A stretch of 64,000 bases of DNA from Vibrio sp. SCSIO 43136. Lineage in GTDB: Bacteria; Pseudomonadota; Gammaproteobacteria; Enterobacterales; Vibrionaceae. The stretch covers positions 2,170,001-2,234,000 of the forward strand of contig NZ_CP071848.1 in assembly GCF_023716565.1 (NCBI RefSeq), written 5' to 3'. The position numbers were made by a program, and so were the translations under genes. Below are positions 1 through 8,861 of the stretch, one piece after another (position 1 is the first letter of the stretch; the number at the start of each line of letters is the position of its first letter). The notes under the pieces were generated by a model. It was not told where the DNA came from and made no database searches. It was given only the letters and a program-made list of their open reading frames with translations.

Positions 1-288
1 ATCAGAAAACTCGTAAGGCGTGCCTCGATCAACAGCTGATTTATGCAGATGATCATACTCATAACGCCGCCCACTAAACTTATTTCCTTTAAGTGGCTTC
101 ACCGCATGAGCATTATCATGTCCAAATACCCGTTTGTTATATCGATTATGGAGCGTTAAGTTATAGCGAATACCATGGGGCCGCTCTTTGGTTGGCGCTA
201 CAGTCCAAGCTTCTATTTTCCACCAATACCCATCATCACGATGAACCTGTTCACCATGCATACTGAGTAGGACTTCAACTCCATTCAA
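1..288 (-). CDS. TumE-like (DUF6516) toxin-antitoxin protein, partial
   Basis: An open frame of 96 codons runs off the left edge. Its translation begins, from a TTG start, with MNGVEVLLSMHGEQ and continues through YWWKIEAW, the HGIRYNLTLHN stretch, an N-A-H-A-V-K segment and RRYEYDHLHK. This pattern (short hydrophobic start, aromatic WK/EA strand, GI-Y-LTLH, FDNAHAVK, YDH) is what I remember of the TumE/DUF6516 family of small toxins, which normally pair with an HTH antitoxin (TumA). A stop codon lies five codons upstream of the TTG in the same frame, so the start must be this TTG or the internal ATG nine codons on. The partner would lie beyond position 1. The family call comes from memory of family members, not from a search. 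Confidence 0.6.
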   Translation of the reverse strand, partial: MNGVEVLLSMHGEQVHRDDGYWWKIEAWTVAPTKERPHGIRYNLTLHNRYNKRVFGHDNAHAVKPLKGNKFSGRRYEYDHLHKSAVDRGTPYEFSD

Positions 289-409
289 TGTAAACCACCA
301 TTAAAGTTATGACCAGAGTATAACACACTCTCACCAAATGGTACTAACTGCATTTCCCTTTAGTTAGCCGACTATCAAATGATGAAGGGCGCTACGATCT
401 AACTACTAG

Positions 410-778
410 TTATTGTTGAGTAGCTATAGCTTGCTGATAGAGCGCCTCAACCTTCTTTGATTCAGCGAAGTCTAAGCAGTATGCCAGCTCAATGGTGTTG
501 CCTTTTTTGGAGCGATAACCTTTTAGATCAGAGTTAGCTAAAAGCTCTGGCACTTTGAAAAATATCTCAAGCGGTAGGTTTGAAAATTCTCGATAGCCTT
601 GCATGGCTGCGATGGCATCTTCAGATACTTTGGAATGCTTATAGTAAGTTGCAACACATGTTGTGAGCGCATAATTTTTGATTAATTGCTTCTCATCCAA
701 TTCATGTAAATTATGAGCACCTACACTCAAGCTATAACACAGAGCGTACAGTATTGGGGTTAATCTTTTAATCGCCAT
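410..778 (-). CDS. Tai4-like T6SS amidase immunity protein, probably periplasmic
   Basis: The protein of about 122 residues opens with a signal peptide (MAIKRL, then a hydrophobic stretch ending SVGA). It continues with the pattern YAL-x-x-C, E-D-A-x-A-A-x-x-G-Y-x-E-F, LPLE and a late C-L-D-F. I recognise that spacing, including the two cysteines, from Tai4-type immunity proteins, which bind and neutralise the periplasmic Tae4 peptidoglycan amidase of type VI secretion systems. A GTG 13 codons upstream (at 817) is an alternative start, but the ATG used here puts the signal peptide at the N terminus. No Tae4 effector is next to it, so it looks like an orphan immunity gene protecting against neighbours. 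Function is inferred from motif spacing only. Confidence 0.55.
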   Translation of the reverse strand: MAIKRLTPILYALCYSLSVGAHNLHELDEKQLIKNYALTTCVATYYKHSKVSEDAIAAMQGYREFSNLPLEIFFKVPELLANSDLKGYRSKKGNTIELAYCLDFAESKKVEALYQQAIATQQ

Positions 779-930
779 ATGTAAGTAACACTTTCGAATA
801 AAGTTGGAATATCTCACGCTTTCAATATCAAAAAAACGACAGCGACTTAGTTCTGGAACACCTTCAAACTTGAATGTAAGAACTTGAAACTGAGAGAATT
901 ATTAAAAATAAATATTCTCACTTCTAATGC

Positions 931-962
931 AAAAAGCCCCGCATCAAAGCATCGATGCGGGG
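931..962 (-). terminator. Rho-independent terminator of the dct operon
   Basis: A perfect nine-base-pair stem (CCCCGCATC/GATGCGGGG) is followed on the minus strand by a T-rich tract. It lies 35 bases past the dctM stop codon and closes the dctPQM operon. Confidence 0.85.
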
Positions 963-996
963 AAAAGAGGGTGTCTAAACTTGTATTGATTCGGAC

Positions 997-2358
997 TTAC
1001 TTGGTGATGATTTCTGGGCCCATCAAAGTAGTTGGAAGCCAGGTAGAAACCCAAGGGACGTAAGTCACTATGATGAGGAATAAGAACATAACCCCAACCC
1101 ACGGTAGTGCCGCTTTGACCACGTTCATCATCGACATCTTAGCAACCCCGGCGGTCACGAACAGGTTGAGCCCCACCGGAGGTGTTATCATGCCTATCTC
1201 CATGTTCACCACCATCATGATGCCAAGGTGAATTGGGTCGATGCCTAGTGCGATTGCGATGGGGAATACTAAAGGTGCAACAATGATCAATAGACCCGAT
1301 GGCTCCATGAACTGACCACCAATCAGCAGCAGCAAGTTCACTACAATCAAGAACGTAATTGGACCAAGACCTGCCGATAGCATTGACTCGGTGATCATTT
1401 GTGGGATGCGTTCTTCGGTCAATACATGCTTAAGGATCAATGCATTGGCAATGATGAACAGCAGCATGATGGTCAACTTACCCGCTTCAAACAAAGTGTG
1501 CTTGGTGTCTTTGTGCACAAAGGTCTCTAGCGCTTTAACAAACGCTGGGCGTTTGTTTTCTTTGTCAGCAAATGGCCCCATGTCTTTATAGACAAAGTTT
1601 GCGATAAAGAATGAATACACCGCCGCTACCGCCGCCGCTTCTGTCGGAGTAAAGATACCGCCGTAAATACCTCCAAGGATAATTACCACCAGCGCCAAGC
1701 CCCAGCTCGCATCTTTTGCCGCTGCAAAGGCTTCGCCCCAACCGACGAATGGCTGTTTTGGCAAGTTTTTCACACGGGCTGCGATATAGATGGCGATCAT
1801 CAGCATCACACCTGCGAGTAGCCCCGGTATAACACCACCTAAGAACATTCGACCTACAGAAACATCTGTCGCTGCTGCATACACCACCATTACGATAGAA
1901 GGCGGGATCAGAATGCCTAGCGTACCCGCATTACAGATAACCCCTGCTGCGAACTCTTTGGTGTAGCCATTTTTCACCATACCAGCGATAACAATACTAC
2001 CGATCGCAACCACGGTTGCAGGTGATGAACCAGAGAGCGCCGCAAACATCATACATGCAACCACCGAGGCCATCGCCAATCCACCACGGAACCAGCCCAC
2101 CATAGCAATAGCAAAGCGAATAATACGTTTCGCCACACCACCGGTAGACATGAAACTTGAGGCCAAAATGAAGAACGGAATCGCCAACAAGGTGTAGTGA
2201 CCTGCAAAGGCATTAAACAAGGTTTGCGCCACCGATGCTAAGGAAGCATCAGAGTGCATCATTAAAAACAGGATGCTCGATAAACCCAGGGAAATAGCAA
2301 TCGGCACCCCTATCAGCATGAAGCCGATAACCATTAAAAATAGAAATAGTATTGCCAT
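997..2358 (-). CDS. dctM: TRAP transporter large permease DctM
   Basis: This is the 453-residue, roughly twelve-helix transport subunit of a tripartite ATP-independent periplasmic (TRAP) importer. It couples Na+ entry to uptake of a substrate delivered by the periplasmic binding protein. Family hallmarks are the glycine-rich N-terminal segment (IGVPIAISLGLSSILFL), LSGSSPATVVAIGSI and the late TPPVGLNLFV motif. It follows the small subunit with a three-base gap and is the last gene of the operon. The cytoplasmic loop around residues 255-290 is polar and lysine-rich, as in gammaproteobacterial DctM proteins. C4-dicarboxylates (succinate, malate, fumarate) are the likely substrate, from similarity of the whole operon to the dctPQM of Vibrio cholerae and Rhodobacter; related substrates cannot be excluded. 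Confidence 0.92.
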   Translation of the reverse strand: MAILFLFLMVIGFMLIGVPIAISLGLSSILFLMMHSDASLASVAQTLFNAFAGHYTLLAIPFFILASSFMSTGGVAKRIIRFAIAMVGWFRGGLAMASVVACMMFAALSGSSPATVVAIGSIVIAGMVKNGYTKEFAAGVICNAGTLGILIPPSIVMVVYAAATDVSVGRMFLGGVIPGLLAGVMLMIAIYIAARVKNLPKQPFVGWGEAFAAAKDASWGLALVVIILGGIYGGIFTPTEAAAVAAVYSFFIANFVYKDMGPFADKENKRPAFVKALETFVHKDTKHTLFEAGKLTIMLLFIIANALILKHVLTEERIPQMITESMLSAGLGPITFLIVVNLLLLIGGQFMEPSGLLIIVAPLVFPIAIALGIDPIHLGIMMVVNMEIGMITPPVGLNLFVTAGVAKMSMMNVVKAALPWVGVMFLFLIIVTYVPWVSTWLPTTLMGPEIITK

Positions 2359-2361
2359 GGT

Positions 2362-2994
2362 TTAGCCCTCTTTCTCTTCAGTCATTTCTTTTTTCAGTGC
2401 TTCAAGATCTTCTTCGGCTTCATGACCTGCGATGAGGCGGTCAAGTTCACCGGTGAAAATCTGATATCCCACTTGTAAGAAACGGAAAGTTAAAAGAGCC
2501 ATACCAATTGGCAGCGCCATGTATGGAATGAAACGTGGCAGTTTTTCATAGCGCTCGCCTTCGTTGAGCCAGTCCGCCATAAATTGCAGCATCTCAGGCA
2601 TTGGAATGTCATCGGTCTCGTACCACGCACGATCGGTGGCGAACGGATACCAATAATTCCAAGAACCTATCAGCAACAAAACGGAAAACACTAAACAGGC
2701 AAACACACTTAATAGGGCGTAAATCTTACGCAAACGTTCTGGGGCAAGGTTGATCACCACATCGACACCAATGTGGAAGTGTTTTTTCACCCCGTAGGAG
2801 GCACCCACTAACACCATCCATGCGAACATGAATACCGTGAGCTCTAGCGCCCACAAAATGTTGTCGTTGAGTACGTAACGAAACACAACGTTGATAAAGG
2901 TCAGTAAAGTCATCGCACCGAGGAAAAAGGCGATTAGGGTCTCTTCGATGGCATCGGTAACTTTGCCAACTTTGGCAAAAAAAGACTGCTCCAT
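2362..2994 (-). CDS. dctQ: TRAP transporter small permease DctQ
   Basis: A 210-residue inner-membrane protein with four predicted helices (about residues 20-45, 50-70, 95-115 and 155-175). This is the DctQ fold that partners DctM. Family features are RYVLNDNILWALELTVFMF and the following G-A-S-Y-G-V-K-K-H-F-H motif with V-D-V-V. The loop between helices three and four is longer than in most DctQ proteins, and the C terminus is acidic and charged (EEDLEALKKEM). It sits between dctP and dctM, 66 bases after dctP and 3 bases before dctM, so the three are almost certainly co-transcribed. Confidence 0.9.
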   Translation of the reverse strand: MEQSFFAKVGKVTDAIEETLIAFFLGAMTLLTFINVVFRYVLNDNILWALELTVFMFAWMVLVGASYGVKKHFHIGVDVVINLAPERLRKIYALLSVFACLVFSVLLLIGSWNYWYPFATDRAWYETDDIPMPEMLQFMADWLNEGERYEKLPRFIPYMALPIGMALLTFRFLQVGYQIFTGELDRLIAGHEAEEDLEALKKEMTEEKEG

Positions 2995-3060
2995 GGACTA
3001 CTCCGCTGTCTTGAAGGTGGAGCGGGTGAGTCCCCGCTCCTATTGTTTATCGTTATATGA

Positions 3061-4056
3061 TTATTTGTTTGACGCTAGGGCCGCTTCAATCAAGTCTGCG
3101 CCGATGTCTTTCTCAAACTTCTTCCATACAGGTTGTAGTGCTTCAACCCATTGCTGACGCTGTTCAGGCGTCAAGGTGCGCACAACACCACCCGCATCGA
3201 TGATGTTTTGTTTGTTGGCGTTATTTACCTTGCTTGATTCAGAGTTACGCGTCTCAGTCACTTCCTTCAAGATGGTGGCAAACTGATCACGAGTGTCTGC
3301 TGGCATTTCGTTCCAGAAATCGTTAGAGGTCACTACTAGGTAATCCAAGATACCGTGGTTGGTCTCTGTCACACCGTCTTGAACTTCGAAGAACTTCTTA
3401 CCATAGATGTTTGACCAACTGTTTTCTTGACCATCGATAACCTTAGTTTGCAGACCGCCATACACCTCTTTGAACGACATTTTCTGCGGGTTTGCACCTA
3501 ATTGCTCAAACTGAGCAACCAATACGTCAGACGCCTGTACGCGGAACTTCAACCCTTTAGCATCTTCTGGCGTCAATAGCGGCTTACTTGCCGACATCTG
3601 CTTCATACCGTTATGCCAAAATGAAAGACCTTTTAGACCACGACGTTTCATCGCATTTTTTAGCTTCTCACCCGCTTCTGAGTTTTGGAATCGATCAACA
3701 GCGTCGACATCTTCAAACAAGAAAGGCAAATCGAAGATGCGGTACTTTTTGGTGAATTTTTCAAACTTAGACAGAGATGGTGCAGCAAGCTGAACGTCAC
3801 CATTCAATAGGGCTTCAAGCACCTTGTTATCATCGTAAAGCGTTGAGTTAGGGAACACCTGCATACACGCTTTGCCGTTCATTTCTGTGTTAACACGCTC
3901 TTCAAGAAGGGAAGCTGCAATGCCTTTCGGGTGCTTATCCGTATTGGTTACGTGACTGAACTTGATCACCAGTTCGCCTGGGTCACAGTTCGCCGCCGCT
4001 TGGAAGCTGGTTACAGCCAAAATTGATGCAGATAGTAGGGTAAGAGGCTTTAACAT
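3061..4056 (-). CDS. dctP: TRAP transporter periplasmic C4-dicarboxylate-binding protein DctP
   Basis: A 331-residue periplasmic solute receptor with a standard signal peptide (MLKPLTLLSASILAVTSF, cleavage after QAAA). DctP hallmarks are IKFSHVTNTDKHPKG near the N terminus, FRVQASDVLVAQFEQLGANP, with the arginine that clamps the substrate carboxylate, and the GQENSWSNIY segment. Length and order match C4-dicarboxylate-binding DctP proteins. The start has a good Shine-Dalgarno (AAGGAGAAA just upstream). It is first in the operon, so the control region is the 250 bases upstream. Dicarboxylate TRAP genes are often activated by DctB/DctD with sigma-54, but no dctBD is in this window and I could not find a convincing -24/-12 element. 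Confidence 0.92.
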   Translation of the reverse strand: MLKPLTLLSASILAVTSFQAAANCDPGELVIKFSHVTNTDKHPKGIAASLLEERVNTEMNGKACMQVFPNSTLYDDNKVLEALLNGDVQLAAPSLSKFEKFTKKYRIFDLPFLFEDVDAVDRFQNSEAGEKLKNAMKRRGLKGLSFWHNGMKQMSASKPLLTPEDAKGLKFRVQASDVLVAQFEQLGANPQKMSFKEVYGGLQTKVIDGQENSWSNIYGKKFFEVQDGVTETNHGILDYLVVTSNDFWNEMPADTRDQFATILKEVTETRNSESSKVNNANKQNIIDAGGVVRTLTPEQRQQWVEALQPVWKKFEKDIGADLIEAALASNK

Positions 4057-4302
4057 TATTTTTCTCCTTGTCTTATGACTCGGTCATCATTTTTGATGCC
4101 TTGTGCCTAACTAAGAGCAATAAGCAGACCAACTCAATACATTTTGTTAACAACCCAGTAACCACAAGGGGTTTGGCGTGTTACACCTTGACGCAACCCA
4201 ATGGCATTAAAAATTAATGGGTGAAAACCCACCCACACCAAAACCGCCAATGGGTACATTTCTACCAATTTCACCCAACCCATATCACCGATTTACAAGC
4301 AC
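4057..4302 (-). promoter_or_regulatory. dctP upstream region with clustered TGGGT/ACCCA half-sites
   Basis: This non-coding stretch carries many copies of a five-base half-site in both orientations: ACCCA at 4153, 4196, 4227, 4231, 4273 and 4278, and TGGGT at 4218 and 4251. One pair forms TGGGT-gaaa-ACCCA. Such clustering suggests activator sites for the dct operon. No clear sigma-70 or sigma-54 hexamers were found, so the promoter itself is unplaced. Confidence 0.35.
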
Positions 4303-4329
4303 AAAAAAGGCGACCAAATATTGGTCGCC
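4303..4329 (-). terminator. Rho-independent terminator after the sugar ABC operon
   Basis: On the minus strand GGCGACCAATATTTGGTCGCC is a perfect inverted repeat followed by six T. It lies about 90 bases past the stop codon of the ATPase gene and ends the ABC transporter operon before the dct control region. Confidence 0.85.
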
Positions 4330-4415
4330 AAGGCCCTCAAGAAAGCTAGCGGACGCCAGCTTTACTTAGGTGTATTCACTCAACTGTGAGCGATACACCA
4401 ACTCTCCCCCAAGAG

Positions 4416-5528
4416 TTAAAATTGCACTCTTTGTTGCGTCTGTGCATCAAAGAACACCGCTTTGGACAAATCAAAATGCAGTGGTGCCATCTGCCCCACC
4501 TGAACGTCACATTCTGGTGACAAACGACAAGCGACCTCTTGATCATTGACCTTCACCATCGCAATGGTATCTGGCCCAGTTGGCTCTAACACCTCCAGTT
4601 GCAAGTCAAGCTGGGTACTGACTGATGAGTCTTCCCCTGCTTGCTCGGTAATGTGTTCTGGGCGCAAGCCAATCACGATCTGTTTGCCATCTTGCTCTCG
4701 CATTGAGGCAGGCAAGCGAATGTGGTGCTCCTGATCGTTGGTCCCCGTCACTTTGATCACAGGGTTCTGCTGATCATCGAGATCGACCATGGTATGGATA
4801 AAGTTCATTGAAGGTGAGCCCATAAAACCTGCCACAAACATGTTCGATGGCTGATCGTAGATCTCTTTTGGTGTGCCCAGTTGTTGCAGCTCACCATCTT
4901 TCATCACCGCAATGCGATCAGCGAGCGTCATCGCTTCAATCTGGTCATGGGTTACATACACAATGGTAGTGTTAAGTTTTTGGTGCAAACGCTTGATCTG
5001 GTGGCGCATTTCCACACGCAGCTTTGCATCTAGGTTAGACAGAGGTTCATCAAAAAGATACAGCTTAGGACGACGCGCCAAGGCACGCCCCATGGCAACA
5101 CGCTGACGTTGACCACCAGAAAGCTGGCTCGGTTTACGGTCGAGCAATGCGGTGATTTGCAGCATATCCGCAACACGTTTTACTTCGGCATCAATCAAGT
5201 CATTTTCCATCTTACGAATACGCAAACCAAAGGCGATGTTCTCATACACCGTCATGGTTGGGTAAAGCGCATAAGATTGAAACACCATGGCGATGTCGCG
5301 ATCTTTTGGCTCAACGTTAGCAACGTCAACTCCATCAATCACAATCTCCCCAGAGCTAATATCTTCCAGACCTGCGATGGTATTCATCAGGGTCGATTTA
5401 CCACAACCCGATGGGCCAACCAAGATCAGAAACTCACCAGAGTTGATACTAATGTCGATGCCTTTCAGCGTCTCTTGCTGAGCATTACGGTAGGTTTTAC
5501 GAATTTGATTCAGTTCTAAAGTCGCCAT
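4416..5528 (-). CDS. gtsD: Sugar ABC transporter ATP-binding protein (MalK/UgpC type; GtsD-like)
   Basis: A 370-residue ATPase of the carbohydrate-importer class. Walker A is GPSGCGKST (about residue 38), the Q-loop is MVFQSYALYP, the signature is LSGGQRQRVAMGRALARRP, Walker B is LYLFDEPLSNLD and the switch is TIVYVTHD. After about residue 240 comes the OB-fold regulatory domain typical of MalK/UgpC (GLRPEH). It is last in a four-gene operon with two permeases and a binding protein, two bases after the upstream permease. The symbol follows the Pseudomonas gts glucose/mannose importer, on the basis of the binding protein and the linked two-component genes; substrate is inferred. Confidence 0.88.
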   Translation of the reverse strand: MATLELNQIRKTYRNAQQETLKGIDISINSGEFLILVGPSGCGKSTLMNTIAGLEDISSGEIVIDGVDVANVEPKDRDIAMVFQSYALYPTMTVYENIAFGLRIRKMENDLIDAEVKRVADMLQITALLDRKPSQLSGGQRQRVAMGRALARRPKLYLFDEPLSNLDAKLRVEMRHQIKRLHQKLNTTIVYVTHDQIEAMTLADRIAVMKDGELQQLGTPKEIYDQPSNMFVAGFMGSPSMNFIHTMVDLDDQQNPVIKVTGTNDQEHHIRLPASMREQDGKQIVIGLRPEHITEQAGEDSSVSTQLDLQLEVLEPTGPDTIAMVKVNDQEVACRLSPECDVQVGQMAPLHFDLSKAVFFDAQTQQRVQF

Positions 5529-5530
5529 GA

Positions 5531-6388
5531 TTATCCCTTCACTGAGCCTGCGGTCAGGCCGCGCACAAAATATTTCCCTGCAAGCACATATACCAAGAGT
5601 GTTGGCAGTGCGGCGATAATGGCAGCTGCCATATCTACGTTGTATTCCTTCACCCCGGTACTGGTATTAACCAAGTTGTTGAGTGCGACCGTGATCGGCT
5701 GCGTCTCAGAGCCGGAGTAGACCACTCCAAATAAGAAATCATTCCAAATCGAAGTAAACTGCCAGATCACTGTCACCATGATGATAGGCACCGACAGCGG
5801 CAGCATGATTTTAAAGAAGATGGTAAAAAAGCCTGCGCCATCGAGCTTGGCTGCTTTAACCAACTCATCAGGAACACCCACGTAGAAGTTCCTAAAGAAC
5901 AGTGTGGTAAAGGCCATACCGTAAACCACGTGTACCATCACAAGGCCCACTGTCGTGTTAGCGAGTCCTAACTTACCCAACAGTGCGGCCATTGGTAGCA
6001 AGATCACCTGAAACGGAATGAAGCAGCCAAACAGCAGCAAGCTAAAGAACAAGTTTGAGCCTCTAAATTGCCATTTACTGATCACGTAGCCGTTAAATGC
6101 ACCAAGCAAAGTTGAAATAGCCACCGCTGGGATCACCATCTGAAATGAGTTCCAGAAATAACCTTTCACCCCTTCACATTTCACACCAGTACAAGCCGTG
6201 TTCCACGCTTTGTACCAAGCATCAAAGACCCACTCTTGTGGCAGCGTCATCAAGTTACCCGCTCGAATATCAGGCAATGTCTTGAATGAAGTTGTCACCA
6301 TCACAAACAGTGGCATTAAATACACCAGGCAGAAGAACAACAGTAATGCGTAGATCGCTGCTCGACCCCAATTAAAAGACTGAGTCAT
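5531..6388 (-). CDS. gtsC: Sugar ABC transporter permease (MalG type; GtsC-like)
   Basis: A 285-residue inner-membrane permease with six predicted helices. The EAA-type loop that docks the ATPase is seen as DELVKAAKLDGAGFFTIFFKIMLPLS. The N terminus (one helix, then the long periplasmic loop with VFDAWYKAW) is as in MalG-family CUT1 permeases. The loop has an extra Cys-containing insertion (ACTGVKCEGVKGYFWNS), which I also recall from glucose-type Gts permeases. The start overlaps the end of the preceding permease gene by four bases (ATGA), implying translational coupling. It forms a heterodimer with the upstream permease. Confidence 0.88.
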   Translation of the reverse strand: MTQSFNWGRAAIYALLLFFCLVYLMPLFVMVTTSFKTLPDIRAGNLMTLPQEWVFDAWYKAWNTACTGVKCEGVKGYFWNSFQMVIPAVAISTLLGAFNGYVISKWQFRGSNLFFSLLLFGCFIPFQVILLPMAALLGKLGLANTTVGLVMVHVVYGMAFTTLFFRNFYVGVPDELVKAAKLDGAGFFTIFFKIMLPLSVPIIMVTVIWQFTSIWNDFLFGVVYSGSETQPITVALNNLVNTSTGVKEYNVDMAAAIIAALPTLLVYVLAGKYFVRGLTAGSVKG

Positions 6389-7308
6389 GACTTACGCTCC
6401 CTTAATTCTGAATAGAGATACGGCACTAAAATGGCCAAAATACCCGCCAACATCATCACTGCACTGGCGGCGCCAAGACCAATTTGCCCGCGAGTAAATG
6501 AGTGGGCGTACATAAAGAGCGCTGGTAAGTCTGAAGAGTAGCCCGGGCCACCCGCGGTCAAGGCGGTCACCAAGTCAAAACTCTTGATTGCGATGTGTGA
6601 AGTAATGATCACAGCACTAAACATCACTGGGCGTAAGCAAGGCAAAATGATCTTCCAGTAAATCTTCGGCAGGCTCGCCCCATCGATTTGCGCTGCTGAA
6701 ATGATCGATGAATCAATGCCACGCAGCCCCGCTAAGAACATCGCCATCACAAAGCCAGATGATTGCCAAACCGCGGCAATAACCAGGGTATAAACTGACA
6801 TCTCTGAGCTAACCAGCCAGTTAAATTCAAAGTTAACAAAGCCCCAATCATGCATCAGTTTTTCAATGCCTAGACCTGGGTTTAATATCCATTTCCACGC
6901 TGTACCCGTCACGATAAACGACAGCGCCATTGGATAGAGGTAGATGGTTCGGATTGCGCCTTCTTGACGAATATTTTGGTCAAGCAAGATGGCAAGAAAA
7001 ACGCCCAGCACGATAGCGATAACGATAAACAGCACACCAAAAATACCAAGGTTGGTAATTGAGGTGATCCAACGGTCGTTATCCATCAGCTTTTCATACT
7101 GAGTAAAACCGGCAAAATTGAACGAAGGCAAGAATCGAGAGTTGGTCATCGACAAAGCTGTCGTCCAAAAGATAAATCCATAGATACACACAACGGTCAG
7201 TAGCATCGTCGGTGCGAGGACGATTTTGGGTAACCAGTGCTGCAACCGATCCGCCAAATTACGTTTTGGGGTGGTTCGGGTTTCTGGTGAGTTCAAAACG
7301 CGCTCCAT
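6385..7308 (-). CDS. gtsB: Sugar ABC transporter permease (MalF type; GtsB-like)
   Basis: The 307-residue first permease of the sugar importer. Six helices are visible, with the EAA loop as SIISAAQIDGASLPKIYWKI followed by LPCLRPVMFS. I chose the ATG giving MERVLNSPET, because AGGGA lies just upstream of it; a GTG nine codons earlier (7335) has no obvious ribosome-binding site. CUT1 permeases of this kind pair with the MalG-type partner encoded next. Two hairpins lie between this gene and the upstream binding-protein gene and probably lower expression of the permeases relative to the binding protein. Confidence 0.87.
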   Translation of the reverse strand: MERVLNSPETRTTPKRNLADRLQHWLPKIVLAPTMLLTVVCIYGFIFWTTALSMTNSRFLPSFNFAGFTQYEKLMDNDRWITSITNLGIFGVLFIVIAIVLGVFLAILLDQNIRQEGAIRTIYLYPMALSFIVTGTAWKWILNPGLGIEKLMHDWGFVNFEFNWLVSSEMSVYTLVIAAVWQSSGFVMAMFLAGLRGIDSSIISAAQIDGASLPKIYWKIILPCLRPVMFSAVIITSHIAIKSFDLVTALTAGGPGYSSDLPALFMYAHSFTRGQIGLGAASAVMMLAGILAILVPYLYSELRERKS

Positions 7309-7376
7309 AACTAGTCCCTGTGGAGGAGTCGACACTGACGCAAGGCCAGCTCGCTCAAAAGTAATCGCCCCATCAC

Positions 7377-7394
7377 CGCCACCCGAAGGTGGCG
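7377..7394 (-). promoter_or_regulatory. Intercistronic hairpin between gtsA and gtsB
   Basis: On the minus strand CGCCACC-TTCG-GGTGGCG is a perfect seven-base stem closed by a stable UUCG tetraloop. It has no T tract. With the neighbouring 7442-7465 hairpin it probably stabilises the upstream gtsA message and damps read-through into the permease genes. Confidence 0.6.
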
Positions 7395-7441
7395 ATTAGG
7401 GAAAGGCTCAATTGCATTAAGCCCTTCAGGGGTGTTCTAGA

Positions 7442-7465
7442 GATTGGCAACCTTAATTGCCAATC
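7442..7465 (-). promoter_or_regulatory. Second intercistronic hairpin, next to the gtsA stop
   Basis: A perfect nine-base inverted repeat (GATTGGCAA/TTGCCAATC, six-base loop) begins a few bases after the gtsA stop codon. No run of T follows on the minus strand, so it is more likely an mRNA 3'-end protector or partial attenuator than a full terminator. Confidence 0.55.
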
Positions 7466-7470
7466 GAGGT

Positions 7471-8718
7471 TTACATTGCGGCTTTAACGGCTTTCGCAAG
7501 CTTCATCGCAGCCTCTTCAGGCTTCGCATTTGAGTCGTTAAAGAAGTTGGTCACTACATCGTAGATAGCACCTTGTGCATAACTGGTGGTCGACATACCG
7601 TGCGCCATACTCGGCACTAGATCACCTGAGTTAGCGCTGGTTTTGAACGTCGCCATTGAGTCAGTTGCACAAGAGTCAAACTTAGACATGTCCATATCTA
7701 GACGTACAGGGATAGAACCTTTGTTGAGGTTAAACACCTCTTGGAACTCAGGCTCAAGAATAGTCGCCGCCAGCGCTTTTTGCGCTTTCATGTTGGCTTC
7801 ATCTTTAAGTTGGAAGAAAGCAAAGCTATCTACGTTGTAGGTAAACTGACCTGCTGTACCCGGCGCTGGAATACACACATAATCTTTACCCGGCATTTTG
7901 CCTGCGGCGGTGAACTCACCTTTCGCCCAGTCACCCATGATTTGCATTGCCGCTTCACCATTGATAACCATTGACGTTGCTACGTTCCAGTCACGGCCTG
8001 GTGAGTTTTCATCGATGTAGTCATGCACTTTTTGGAACTGACGGAACACTTCTACCATCTTGTCACCAGATAGGGTGTCCATGTCGAGATCAACAAAGGC
8101 TTTCACGTAATCTTCAGAGCCAAGCACATCCAAAGCAACTGCTTCAAATACGGTAGCGTCCTGCCAAGCTTGACCACCGTGCGCTAACGGTACGATGCCC
8201 GCCGCTTTTAGTTTGTCACCCGCTTCGAAGAACTCAGCCATCGTCGTTGGTACTTTTGCCCCCGCTTTTTCAAACACAGTCGGGTTAGCCCATAACCAGT
8301 TTACGCGGTGAACGTTGACAGGAACTGCAACGTAGCCGCCATCCCATTTCATTACATTGGCAATCATTTCTGGCACGATACCATCCCAGTTGCCTTGTTT
8401 AGCGACGTCATCCAAGTTAGAAAGGAAGCCAAGGCCGCCCCACTCTTGAATGTCATGGCCTTTAATTTGAGCCGCTGCTGGCGGGTTGCCCGACACAGCA
8501 CGGGTTTTAAGTACCGTCATAGCACTCTCACCGCCACCACCTGCTACCGCAAAGTCTTTCCAGCTATGGCCTTGCTCTTCCAGCATGCCTTTTAGCGCAG
8601 CAACAGATTTAGCCTCACCACCGGATGTCCACCAGTGAAGCACTTCCACCTCTCCTGAATGTGCCATTGAGCTAGCAGCTAGAAGAGAGATACTTAGTAG
8701 GGTTTTGGTCATTTTCAT
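7471..8718 (-). CDS. gtsA: Periplasmic sugar-binding protein (GtsA-like, glucose/mannose type)
   Basis: A 415-residue family 1 extracellular solute-binding protein. The signal peptide is [21 protein letters not shown]. The mature start [13 protein letters not shown], followed by [29 protein letters not shown] and DIQEW, closely matches my memory of Pseudomonas GtsA, the glucose/mannose receptor. I use the ATG of MKMTKT rather than the ATG 14 codons upstream because it places the signal peptide at the N terminus. It heads gtsABCD and is preceded by the sensor-kinase gene in the same direction. It delivers sugar to the GtsBC-GtsD2 importer in the inner membrane. Confidence 0.82.
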   Translation of the reverse strand: MKMTKTLLSISLLAASSMAHSGEVEVLHWWTSGGEAKSVAALKGMLEEQGHSWKDFAVAGGGGESAMTVLKTRAVSGNPPAAAQIKGHDIQEWGGLGFLSNLDDVAKQGNWDGIVPEMIANVMKWDGGYVAVPVNVHRVNWLWANPTVFEKAGAKVPTTMAEFFEAGDKLKAAGIVPLAHGGQAWQDATVFEAVALDVLGSEDYVKAFVDLDMDTLSGDKMVEVFRQFQKVHDYIDENSPGRDWNVATSMVINGEAAMQIMGDWAKGEFTAAGKMPGKDYVCIPAPGTAGQFTYNVDSFAFFQLKDEANMKAQKALAATILEPEFQEVFNLNKGSIPVRLDMDMSKFDSCATDSMATFKTSANSGDLVPSMAHGMSTTSYAQGAIYDVVTNFFNDSNAKPEEAAMKLAKAVKAAM

Positions 8719-8839
8719 TGTTATCGTCCATGTTATCGGATTAAGCGAAAAACGAGTCAACCGGATACGGCTAAGTTGTTCTCGATTGATAGGAGTGTAT
8801 TCCTCTCACCGAAAAAGGATTGAAACAAAGGGTAAGCCC

Positions 8840-8861
8840 AATGTAACAAATCAGTTACATT
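8840..8861. repeat. Inverted repeat AATGTAAC-N6-GTTACATT overlapping the kinase stop codon
   Basis: Perfect eight-base arms are separated by six bases, right at the end of the sensor-kinase gene and about 120 bases before gtsA. It could be an operator for gtsA or a weak hairpin terminator for the kinase gene. No T tract supports a terminator on the minus strand. Confidence 0.45.

Noticed and set aside
4057..4302. Sigma-54 promoter for dctP
   Set aside because: No GG-N10-GC with TGGCAC/TTGCA context was present in the right orientation.
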